Source: Cyanidiococcus yangmingshanensis (Eukaryota; Rhodophyta; Bangiophyceae; Cyanidiales; Cyanidiaceae). From it: a stretch of 64,000 bases of DNA. The stretch is from contig VWRR01000003.1 in NCBI GenBank assembly GCA_013995675.1, forward strand, positions 558,001-622,000, given 5' to 3'. A model generated the notes under the pieces. The model was given only the letters and a program-made list of their open reading frames with translations. It did not search any database and had not been told where the DNA came from. The position numbers and the translations under genes are program-made. Shown piece after piece: positions 10,093 to 19,034 of the stretch (position 1 is its first letter; each line of letters opens with the position of its first letter).

Positions 10093-10766
10093 GTTTTCTG
10101 CTCGTCCGAGCTGGTCTCCCGCAGTTGCCAATGAACTGAAAGCGTGCAAAGCTGGATCCTGCCTTGCGTGAACAAGCAAAAGAAAGAGGTCGTCTGAAAG
10201 CTGGTCGACAGCAACGCTCAGTGCCTCGTGCTCCGCTCAGAGCCAAGGTCGGCGGCTCCACGAATGCGACGGCCGTTCGGAAACATAGACATACAAGCAA
10301 GTGCCGTGGCCACAACTGAAGACCAGCACGGGTCCAAAACGAGAATTGCAGGCAGTCCCCACGCGGTAAGAAACAGATCGTGAACAAAAGCCAGCTCCCT
10401 GGTTTCGTCATCGGCGAGGTTTACACGACTAGATGGGATCTATCTTGCTCGCAAAGTATTGGAAAAGCACATAACAGCAGTCGGGTTTCGCCCAGGATGT
10501 CAATGCTGCTTGTCTCACTTGGGTTCACACGACGAGCGAGCCTGTGGAGCGCGCCATTGATGCTACCTCTCGTCGAGCCATTTCCATACCAAGCCTGCCC
10601 GAGCGCAATGTCATCAGCGCTTGAGGGAGCAGAGCAGGCGTTCCACGACCAAGTCATGGACGGTCCACGCGATCACTCTGTACGAGCTCCAGAGCAATCC
10701 AGGTAGCTCTCCAACATGATTCCGTTAGACCCGTGTCGATGGACGGCACTCGTTACACCAACCGGT
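10093..10766. other. Intergenic region upstream of the cytochrome b5-like gene
   Basis: About 670 bp lie between the 3' end of the eL21 gene and the start of the cytochrome b5-like gene, which share a strand. No gene, RNA or repeat was recognised. Confidence 0.4.
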
Positions 10767-11255
10767 TCAGCAGATGAACTCGTACGGCTTGGGCTCCAAG
10801 TGCACCAAACCGCCTGTACCAGCCTCAACGATATGAGCCGGCAACGGACCCGCTGGTTGACGCTTTTCATGGATCAGTTTTGGTTCGCCGGCAGCCCGAG
10901 CAGCGCGTCGAGCAGCGTCTCGAGCCCGAACCATTTCCTTAAACGCCTGCTGGCAACGCGAAGGTCGAACATGTTCCGTGCGTACGTGAATTCGCTTCAC
11001 CATGATCCGACCGTTTACCTCTTTATTCACTTCCACACCGACTGATCGCGGGGTAACATCAAAAACACGCCCAGTGCGTCCATGATAGAACTTGTGCGGC
11101 ATGCCTTTGTGGATAGCCGAGTCTGCAACAACGTCGACGTACTCCCCGACGCGGTACGTGGCAAGGTACTTGCACGGCAGTGGCATGCCATGCCTCCGAA
11201 AAGGTTTCGCGAACTTGTCGCGCGTGTTGCTACGCTTACCGTGTGAGCGACCCAT
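10767..11255 (-). CDS. RPL21: 60S ribosomal protein eL21
   Basis: The 162-residue protein is eL21 of the cytosolic large ribosomal subunit. It starts with MGRSHGKRSNTRDKFAK. It contains the core YRVGEYVDVVADSAIHKGMP, then PHKFYHGRTGRVFDV and the downstream VEVNKEV segment. The length agrees with eukaryotic eL21 (about 160 residues) and exceeds the archaeal form. The C-terminal half carries the usual Arg/Ala-rich helix. It is transcribed divergently from the eS19 gene about 700 bp away, which suggests, but does not show, joint regulation. Confidence 0.96.
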   Translation of the reverse strand: MGRSHGKRSNTRDKFAKPFRRHGMPLPCKYLATYRVGEYVDVVADSAIHKGMPHKFYHGRTGRVFDVTPRSVGVEVNKEVNGRIMVKRIHVRTEHVRPSRCQQAFKEMVRARDAARRAARAAGEPKLIHEKRQPAGPLPAHIVEAGTGGLVHLEPKPYEFIC

Positions 11256-11949
11256 GGGTGTGCCTAGCCGAAGCTGCAGATGCCGTTGTATCGGTCAGAG
11301 ACGCCACGCAGAACACAGGGAGCAGCGTTGGAAGAGACGAGAGCGCCGATGGGCCGCGGCCTTCGCCTTGGCCATCAAGATCAAAGCTGCACATTTATAG
11401 ATGTGAATGGCACCTATGAAACAAATCTGTACGCATCTGGACCGAGGTCCTCAAATCCAAACGAAGCACCAAAACCGAAACAGACTGGATACACTGTGCA
11501 CGAAGCGCTTTCGGCGGCTCTTCGGAAGAGACACCGTTGCCGTGCGTCACCCCATCTGTACCAAAAATGGGAAAGTTCGCAAGCGACTCAATGCGCTGAA
11601 GCATCTCTCCGCTGAACACACACGATCAGCGAATGCGACTACTGGAGGTAGGCGCTCCCCACCACGCACGGAGCCTCGGGGCGGACACACGCTTGACGGT
11701 CTGAACTTGTTGGCGTACACACTGCAGCTGGGAGGAGGCCGTACGGGTCGCTGGTCGGTTGCCCCGAGGGCTGGCCGAGGATGGGGCGGTCAGCAGCCCC
11801 CCAGACGGATGGTCCTTATTATCCACTCTATTACAGTTAAGTACAAGATTTCTGCAATGCTGGTCGGCGTCGGCTGTCGCGGGCGCGTCTGGCTCGACCG
11901 CGCGCAACCTTTCTCTGATACGACTCCTGTGGTTTTGTGGCTCGTGACC
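11256..11949. other. Divergent promoter region of eL21 and eS19
   Basis: About 690 bp lie between the start codons of two ribosomal protein genes that point away from each other. An open frame in phase with eS19 runs upstream of its ATG, but its residues do not resemble any ribosomal protein extension. The region is presumably a bidirectional promoter. Confidence 0.5.
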
Positions 11950-12405
11950 ATGGCGCCTAGATCAGGCATCACGCTGAAAGATGTGCCCGCAGACCAACTG
12001 ATTCGGGCGTATGCTGCGCACTTGAAGAAACAAGGCCAGATTCGTGAACCGGACTGGATGGAGATCGTCAAAACGGGGTCACTACGGGAGATGCCGCCAC
12101 AGGACCGCGACTGGCTCTATGTGCGCATGGCCGCGCTCGCACGCCAGGTCTATCTTCGACAGAACTTGGGCGTGGGTGCCTACAGTCGTAAGTATGGTGG
12201 ACGGAAACGAAATGGTCCTCGTCCGGCACACTTTGCCACTGGCTCGCGTGCGATCATTCGTTACTGTTTACAGGAGCTCGAACGACTGGGCCTCGTTGCT
12301 CGAGACGATGAAGTTGGCGGTCGAGTCATCACGCGTAAAGGGAGGCAGGAACTCGACACACAGGCTGCGCGGGTACACGCGGAACGACTGGCTGCCGCGA
12401 CTTGA
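11950..12405 (+). CDS. RPS19: 40S ribosomal protein eS19
   Basis: The 151-residue protein is eS19 of the cytosolic small ribosomal subunit, which is needed for late 18S rRNA maturation. The ATG at 11950 was chosen over the upstream open frame because the eS19 family begins here, with ITLKDVPADQLIRAYAAHLKK. Family landmarks are WLYVRMAALARQVYLRQNLGV, YGGRKRNGPRPAHF and LERLGLV, followed by the usual charged C-terminal helix. The reading frame is intact. Confidence 0.96.
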   Translation: MAPRSGITLKDVPADQLIRAYAAHLKKQGQIREPDWMEIVKTGSLREMPPQDRDWLYVRMAALARQVYLRQNLGVGAYSRKYGGRKRNGPRPAHFATGSRAIIRYCLQELERLGLVARDDEVGGRVITRKGRQELDTQAARVHAERLAAAT

Positions 12406-13327
12406 TATCGTAAGCGCATACACGCATCATTCGCTGCAAGAGAAAGTTTCCCTGTTCTGCGAGCTTGCGTGAAGACAGAGTTGGCGTGCACTTTTTTGGA
12501 TCTATGTCGGTAACACCAAGTGCAAGATGGTCTGTCGCGTGAAGTAAAGGCCGAGCACGGTTGACCGTCTTCGAATGCGAGGCAACGGACGAACTGCGAA
12601 TAAGTCGCGCAGCTTGAGAAATGTTGTCTAAGCGAGGCTCGTGTGTGCCCGTTCATGGTGTTCAGCATCAACGATGCGCTGCTCGAGGAATTCCGCACTA
12701 TCGGTATATTTTGTGCTGACGAACAAGAAGCAGGATGATGAACGTCCGTGTTATGCTTTGGTGGTGAGCCCTCCACACATACCCTATGGGGTTCGGTCCA
12801 GTGGGCGAAATGAACCATGGCCAGAACTGCATATGTTCCAGCCGAGTAACGATCAGCTGGTCATCTTGCTTCAACACATTGGGTACAGCACTACCTGCCT
12901 TTCACAGGAAACACCAGTCAGAGCAAAGCACGCTTCCGGAAAGTATGTGAAACCAAAACGACATGAACCTAGGACCAGACCACAGAGCATACGCTCTCTA
13001 GTTTCTGCGCTCTACAGATAAACAAAGTTGCATTCTGAGAGTGTTCATGATTCCTTTTGTTCGGCGGTGTAAGAAGCTTCGACTTGGAGCCGTACATGCG
13101 TTCAACGAGGTAACAAGCTCTGGTCGTGGCGGGTAACGAGTCCAGAAACTTGCCACCAACGCCATGTATCCGTCGAGAGCATGCGCAAACGAGCCACAAA
13201 CCGCTAGCTCAGGGGCTTGATATGGGTCGCCTATCCACGGCCTGTGTCGTACGCTTCACGGTCCAGAGAAAGTCTTTGTCAGCAGAAACTATCTCGTCTG
13301 CCGTAAAGAGAACTTTTTCGTTTTTTC
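12406..13327. other. Intergenic region
   Basis: About 920 bp lie between eS19 and the EgtB-like gene, both on the plus strand. Short frames, such as one of 126 codons from 12641, show no family resemblance. It should hold the EgtB-like promoter. Confidence 0.4.
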
Positions 13328-15115
13328 ATGCTCAACTCTAGTTATGGAGAACTGGAAAGGGCTTGTCGTTCGAGACTGTCCACTGAGAACGATTCGGAGC
13401 TGCTGCGAGGCTGGTTGCCGCCTTCCCAGGCATCGATCGAGTTGATCTCGACAGGCTCGGACGCGGAAGCGTCGTTGAAAGATGCAGGACCGATAGAGGC
13501 ACGTGCCGCGATAGCGAGCGCGTTCGAAGCCGTTCGCAAGGCCTGGGAACAACTGGACGCCGTCTTCAGAGCGTTTTTCGGGCCACCTCTTTCACAGACG
13601 TTGCTGCTGAAACCAATAAGTCTGCGCCATCCGTTTCTCTTCTATTTGGGACACTTGCCTGCCTTTGCCTGGAACCGATACCAATCGCTCCTTCAGCCGC
13701 AGCATTCGTTGGTAGTATCGTCGTCGCTCACGATGGACGAGTTGCTATCGTTCGGCAAACTCTTCGAGCGGGGCATGGACCCGGATGTCGACGACCCATC
13801 CCAATGTCACTGGCATTCTCAAGTGCCAGAGGCGGTAGAAGACTGGCCATCGGTATCCAAGGTGGCAGCCTATCGGGACTATATTCGACAGGATCTCTTT
13901 CATCGTGTGCAACAGTGGTGCTACGCTCCCCGTAGCAGCAGCCCGCCTGCAAACGAATGCTTTACGCTCCTGAGGACCATCGCTGAACACGAGTGGATGC
14001 ACACTGAGACACTGCTGTACATGGTGCACCAGTTGGATGCGCTCTCCAAGGCACCGCTCCAGGCGCAGACGCATCCATGGAAAAGACAAAGCGCTGCGGA
14101 CTCGTCTCCGAATGATTGTGAGCAGAGAGGTTTCATGCCATTGATTGGGACCTTCGTTTCTATTGAAACTGAGGAGAATGCTTCTCTTGGTAAGAATCCA
14201 GAGGAGAAGTCTCCACATGCGTTTCAGTTTGCTTGGGACAATGAAATGCCCCAAGTGCAGCGGACGATTCCTCGACGGCTTCTGGTCCAAGAGTACCCGG
14301 TCACAAACTCTCAATTTTTGAACTTTGTCAAAGATGGTGGCTACCGAGATCTTCATCGGTACTGGTTGGATGAGAGCGACCGACTCTGGTGTGCAAAAAA
14401 CAGTCGGCAGTGTCCGCAATTCTGGCGAGCAATCCATCGTCCAGATAGAGCCAATGACACGCTCGCTTTCCATGTTGTGCACCTGGACGGACGACTCAGC
14501 AAGCATTCTATCGGGGATCCTGCATGTACGGAGAACAACTGGCCGGTGTATATCAGTCTTGCCGAGGCTCGTGCCTATGCAAACTGGGTATGCGTCAATG
14601 CAAGACATGCCCAGAGCCGAGAGATCGGTTGGCGTCTGCCGACCGAAGCCGAGTGGCAGTACATCGCTGACGGAGCGTACCCGAAAACATCGACTGGAGA
14701 CGGGAACTCGGACTCCGCGATGGATGGCAATCATGGCTTTCGTCATTGGGGGCCTATAGATACCTATCAGTCACCGAATTCCTCTCGATGGAATGTTCGT
14801 GATCTCGTGGGAAACGGCTGGGAGTGGACCGATACTCCGTTCCAGCCCCTAGATCCGGATCGATTTCAACCAACACCGTTGTATCCAGAGTATTCGGCGG
14901 ACTTTTTCGATCAGAAACACTTTGTTCTGAAAGGAGCATCCTGGGCCACAGGAGCGCCACTCATTCGACCGACTTTCCGCAACTGGTACCAGGCTCACTA
15001 TCCCTATGTTTTTGCCAAGTTCCGACTCGTATGCGACGTTTCTCCTGTCGAACTGAGTGATCGTTCAGCAGCAGTGCGCAACGAAGCACCATGTTCTCAT
15101 GACGCATCTGGGTAA
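13328..15115 (+). CDS. EgtB-like non-heme iron protein (DinB plus formylglycine-generating-like domains)
   Basis: The 595-residue protein has the two-domain plan of the EgtB/OvoA sulfoxide-synthase family, which forms a C-S bond between a histidine derivative and a thiol using Fe(II) and oxygen. The N-terminal DinB-like part contains LRHPFLFYLGHLPAF, whose His fits an iron ligand, and EHEWMHTETL, which gives the HxxxHxE ligand pattern. The segment FERGMDPDVDDPSQCHWHS is shared with fungal and algal members. The C-terminal domain carries WRLPTEAEWQYIADG, LVGNGWEWTDTPF and a conserved RNWYQAHYPYVFAKFRLV end. No SAM-dependent histidine methyltransferase domain is present, so if it serves ergothioneine synthesis the methylation step must be encoded elsewhere. 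The exact substrate is not predictable from sequence. Confidence 0.82.
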   Translation: MLNSSYGELERACRSRLSTENDSELLRGWLPPSQASIELISTGSDAEASLKDAGPIEARAAIASAFEAVRKAWEQLDAVFRAFFGPPLSQTLLLKPISLRHPFLFYLGHLPAFAWNRYQSLLQPQHSLVVSSSLTMDELLSFGKLFERGMDPDVDDPSQCHWHSQVPEAVEDWPSVSKVAAYRDYIRQDLFHRVQQWCYAPRSSSPPANECFTLLRTIAEHEWMHTETLLYMVHQLDALSKAPLQAQTHPWKRQSAADSSPNDCEQRGFMPLIGTFVSIETEENASLGKNPEEKSPHAFQFAWDNEMPQVQRTIPRRLLVQEYPVTNSQFLNFVKDGGYRDLHRYWLDESDRLWCAKNSRQCPQFWRAIHRPDRANDTLAFHVVHLDGRLSKHSIGDPACTENNWPVYISLAEARAYANWVCVNARHAQSREIGWRLPTEAEWQYIADGAYPKTSTGDGNSDSAMDGNHGFRHWGPIDTYQSPNSSRWNVRDLVGNGWEWTDTPFQPLDPDRFQPTPLYPEYSADFFDQKHFVLKGASWATGAPLIRPTFRNWYQAHYPYVFAKFRLVCDVSPVELSDRSAAVRNEAPCSHDASG

Positions 15116-18100
15116 AGCTCGTAGGTATTTTCTGAATACCCAAGAGAGCGTAACCAAGATCGTTACGGATCACGTTTGTGACGGATAGTTGGTTCGAGCG
15201 TCACCGCTCCATGGGTCGTGTATCCGTGTCATCCTACTGGTCGTCCACAATATTCATACTCTTGTCGACGCAGACGCAGGCGACCCATATACTCGCTCTC
15301 GGAAGCGGCGTACCAACCGCAACGCGCGACCAGCGTCGGTTCTGATACGCTCCCACAGGGACTGAATGCTCGTTGGCCTGAACGGAATGCCGTGGAATGC
15401 GACTCGCTTTCAGCTCGAAAAGGCAACGAGTCGGTTTTTCTTTCGCTTCATCGGCTCGCTTTATGGAACATTCGAGACCATGATGCCTTGTTGGCGACAA
15501 GCAAAAAGTGCACGAGTTATTGAGCATGTTTCTTGATGGCTGCTCCGTGTCCATTCTTCGAAGCCCACCCATTGGTCAAGACTTCGAGCAGTGAATCGCC
15601 ACTCAGTCAGGGTGTCGGTACCGGGGGATGCTCCAATCATCCAGGGCGCGAACATGGAACTCAGGAAGGCAGAATGGTGCCTCCCACACGATGAAGGATG
15701 CAAACGCAAGCTGCAAGTCATTGGTCATGTACATCTCCGTCGCAGGACCATGACGTCCTTGGATCGTTTGTTTCGGCATCTCTGACGATCGCGGCTCAAG
15801 CATTCTCGTCGATATCGTTAAGGTGCTCGTGCCGAGTGGCAAGTGCAGCGGGCAGTAGCGGATCGGTAGACGTTCAAGATTGGGTCGATACGTCATGGTC
15901 TGTAATGGATGGCCCCAGCAAGTTGAAGCGACTCCGACTAGAGCGTCGATGGCCATGAGGTAGTCGACCGAGGCAGAGGAGGGCTATATTCAACGAGTCC
16001 CGCTTTCATCGCTGGGCCAAAAGCTTTCGTGTTCGATGTGACCCCCTGATTCAGCCGCATTGAAAACTGAATTCTCCTTACTGGACGCGCCCATGGGTCC
16101 CTGAGCGTCTTGCTTCAGCAACAGAGACCAACGAGACCCTCAGTTCGGTCTCGAGGATCAATGGCTCGCATCGCTGGACAAGCGTTTCCCTTCTTCGATC
16201 GAGGCCTCGAAAAAAATTGGATCGTTTCGTGTCGCTCTCCCCAGTGTTCTGTTCGAGATACCGTTCGCATGATCCGTCAGCATTGGTGAGGGATGCACCT
16301 TTGGCCGCTCGGTTTCTCCTTCGAAACAACGCCCTATAGCCGTTTGACACGAGTGCCTCTTGACCACGAAGCACTTCCGATTTCGTTTGCATTTGTAGCT
16401 CTGTAACTAAAAATTAGCGCGAACGTCGTCATAACAAAGTATCACGGCACCATCGAGAGTGACTTCACCTGGGTTCTGGATGCTCCGGCTATACGACCCG
16501 CAAAGCGCCTCTGCGTGCTCATCGGGCGTCATCAACCAAGAACAGCTGCTCATTCATCAAGGGGCGTTCACTTGTTGTCCCTTGGCAGCAGGGTGTAAAC
16601 ACAGTAGACAGCAGCTCCTCTTACCCTTGTCATGCTGCAATCCAACGCGCGGGTGCTCCAACATATCTCGACCGACTGCAGCGGTGGCAGCAAATTGCAA
16701 CGCTTCGGCAGACGCGTTTCCCTCAGTCCGTCGCATCGTCTCGGTTCGCCTCGACAAAGACTGCGATGACCGCTGTACATTCGCCCTAAAACGTGCTCCA
16801 CGAGTGGCCGCTACCGCGGGCTGAACCCGAACACCACCACTGTTCGCTGCAACCAAGCGCTCTGCCTGACCACCGGTCTCGGGCCCCGAACCCGAAGCGT
16901 CAAGAGATGCCTCCGAGTTCGCGTCACTCCAGTCGATGAGTGGAATATAGCGTGCTTGTCGTCGCTGCAACGCGTCTGACGCCTGATCAGGTGCGCTCAC
17001 GCGACGCTCCCGCACCGACATGCCGCTCAAGCACCCTTCCCGAGTCCGACGTACCTTCGCCAACACCAACAGCCGTCAAGGACGCTTTGTTCTGTCCCAA
17101 TGAACACGAAAAGATAAAAAGAACGTCCCAAACAGCTTGCGGCTTCCGCAAGACGTCTTTGAGCTTCGCCCTTGTCGCTAGAAAACACTCCGCACAACCA
17201 CCAGTAGCATAACCAGCGATATTCACTGATACGAAACCGGTCACCCGTACCGTCAACCAAGTCGAGAATGTTTCTGCCAGATATGAGTCCACTCAGCACA
17301 TCCAGTACAGTTTTCACCCAGTTCAAAGTGAGTGAAGCGTCTGTTGTTCAGGTTACGCGCTGGGCGTTCCGCCAGACGAACGGAACGAAAGTAGAGGTCG
17401 TCTTCCGTTCCTCGACCGCGGCGGTTCTGCTCGCGGTTTTGGCACTGGCGGACGCTGTCATCGTAACGATTCGAACGTTTATGATCACAAGTAATATGAT
17501 GACCAGGAGAATGGCGTTGCAGAAGAACTGTTTTGCTCTGATCAGGTGACGACCTGGATAGGCATCGAGGCGTATCAACGAACGTTATCTTCGAGTGATC
17601 ACTGGGATTTTCGATACTTTCCTAGGCTAAGAGGCAGGAGTGTTGCGCAGCGAGTGACGACATAAGTGCTTTTCAAAAACACGACTTGGTTCAAGAACTT
17701 GATCGCATCGTTAGAGAGCGTGCACACAAGAGTGAACTAGACGCTTGGACAGTTTGGGTCGCGCTCCTGCAGGACCTGGAGCTCTCTACGAATGACCAGC
17801 TCCAACGAAAAGTTCGTTGCAGCTGATGCTCGTCATTGAGTGAAGCACGTTGATGCTTGCTCTGATCAATGACAGGATCTGGCCAGAACAACTTGTACGA
17901 TAGCCTACCGCTGCCTCGAGCTCCCCAAGGAGGCGAGCCAGCGAAGCACCGCATTCAAAACTTGCATGGTGGTGGTGGTGGTGGAGCGTCCCCGTAGCGT
18001 ACGCTGACGGTGGCTGCGTAAGCGCTCAAACGTTTTGTGTCGAGGAAGGAGCATTTGGAAACCTATTTACTTTTCCTAAGTGACGCTGGATCAGGAGTCT

Positions 18101-18404
18101 CACTGACGGACCTATCTCTGACCCTGTTCGTCGGGGTGCTGTCGAACGTAGAAGTTTGCGGGCTCGCTTGATCACTTCATCCCTGGGTGGAACTCCCTGG
18201 CCGTATAGCGCGTTGCAGCCTAGACCTGTTGACGCTCTCGTACAACTGTTTGTACTCGACAATAGGGCGACCCGACTGGGCGCTTGATCAACGGTAAACC
18301 AACGTGAGTGTGCTAAAAAGCCCCGATCCTGTTGTAGTTGTTGGTTGTTCAACGTTGGTCGCGCTGGCTGAACGCTGGACAGCACACCCCTGGGTGCTGG
18401 CAGC
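15116..18404. other. 3.3-kb stretch without an identifiable gene
   Basis: This is the longest unassigned stretch. Several short open frames occur on both strands. Among them are a plus-strand frame from 17268 with one hydrophobic segment (about 20 residues near VLLAVLALADAVIV) and an ATG-less plus-strand frame at about 17626-17826 with helical character (LVQELDRIVRERAHKSELDAW). A minus-strand frame at 15603-15956 and another at 16557-17069 are also open. None matches a family I know. Because neighbouring genes carry frame changes, one or two real genes may be hidden here. A short GGT run occurs near 17968. Confidence 0.35.
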
Positions 18405-18980
18405 ATGACGTTCCGTTTTTTGCTCATGATGAGCCGGCACGGTAAAGTGCGTCTGGCAAAGTGGTTCGAGTCCTTCACCCAATCGGAAAAACAACGAATC
18501 GTTCGTGATATGATGAACCTGGTACTTTTGAGAGACCTCTCCTGGTCGAACTCGGTTGATTACGTGGACGCTCCGGCGGGGCAACGCGTCACCGCCCTTG
18601 GGAGCTCTGACGCAAAGAGCTCGTCTCAGGACGCAACTCGCTTCCACACCCTTGCACAACGTGAAGATCGTCTGGTCTATCGCCGCTATGCGGCCCTGTA
18701 TATCATTCTGTGCATAGACGGAACGTCGTTGGCTACGGGACAAACGAACGAGCTGCTCGCCCTCGATATGATCCATTTGCTTGTGGAGTCTCTAGATCGT
18801 TACTTTGGCAACGTCTGTGAGCTCGATCTTATTTTCAACTTCCCCAATGTTTACTATATTGTGGATGATTTGTTCATGGCGGGGGAGTTCCAAGAGAGCA
18901 GTCGAGAGGTCGTCTTGCGCAGCATCCACGCAAGTGATAGCATGGCTGGCCAGGAGCGCGACGATAAACACAAGTCCTAG
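18405..18980 (+). CDS. AP1S: Clathrin adaptor complex sigma subunit, AP-1 sigma type
   Basis: The 191-residue protein is the small sigma subunit of an adaptor complex that sorts cargo into clathrin-coated vesicles at the trans-Golgi or endosomes. It starts with FRFLLMMSRHGKVRLAKWF and carries the longin-fold landmarks YRRYAALYIILCIDG, then LDMIHLLVESLDRYFGNVCE and LDLIFNFPNVYYIVDD. The last of these favours sigma 1 (AP-1) over sigma 2, but sigma 3 and 4 are not formally excluded. The family is usually about 155 residues. The extra length is an insertion of roughly 40 residues (about 50 to 88, rich in Ser, Ala and Asp) between the second helix and the YRRYA strand. The frame is intact. Confidence 0.92.
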   Translation: MTFRFLLMMSRHGKVRLAKWFESFTQSEKQRIVRDMMNLVLLRDLSWSNSVDYVDAPAGQRVTALGSSDAKSSSQDATRFHTLAQREDRLVYRRYAALYIILCIDGTSLATGQTNELLALDMIHLLVESLDRYFGNVCELDLIFNFPNVYYIVDDLFMAGEFQESSREVVLRSIHASDSMAGQERDDKHKS

Positions 18981-19034
18981 CGGTCAAGTCCGCAGTTGCT
19001 GAGACCATCTCGCTTGAGCCGAACTAAATTCGTT

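Noticed and set aside
13745-14746. 333-codon open frame on the minus strand
   Set aside because: It lies antisense to the EgtB-like gene, begins without a family-typical start, and its residues match nothing; GC-rich codon use leaves antisense frames open by chance.
16557-17326. Possible SNARE or PEX11-like minus-strand gene
   Set aside because: Isolated stretches resemble helical membrane proteins, but no motif order of either family is present and three frames are open together.
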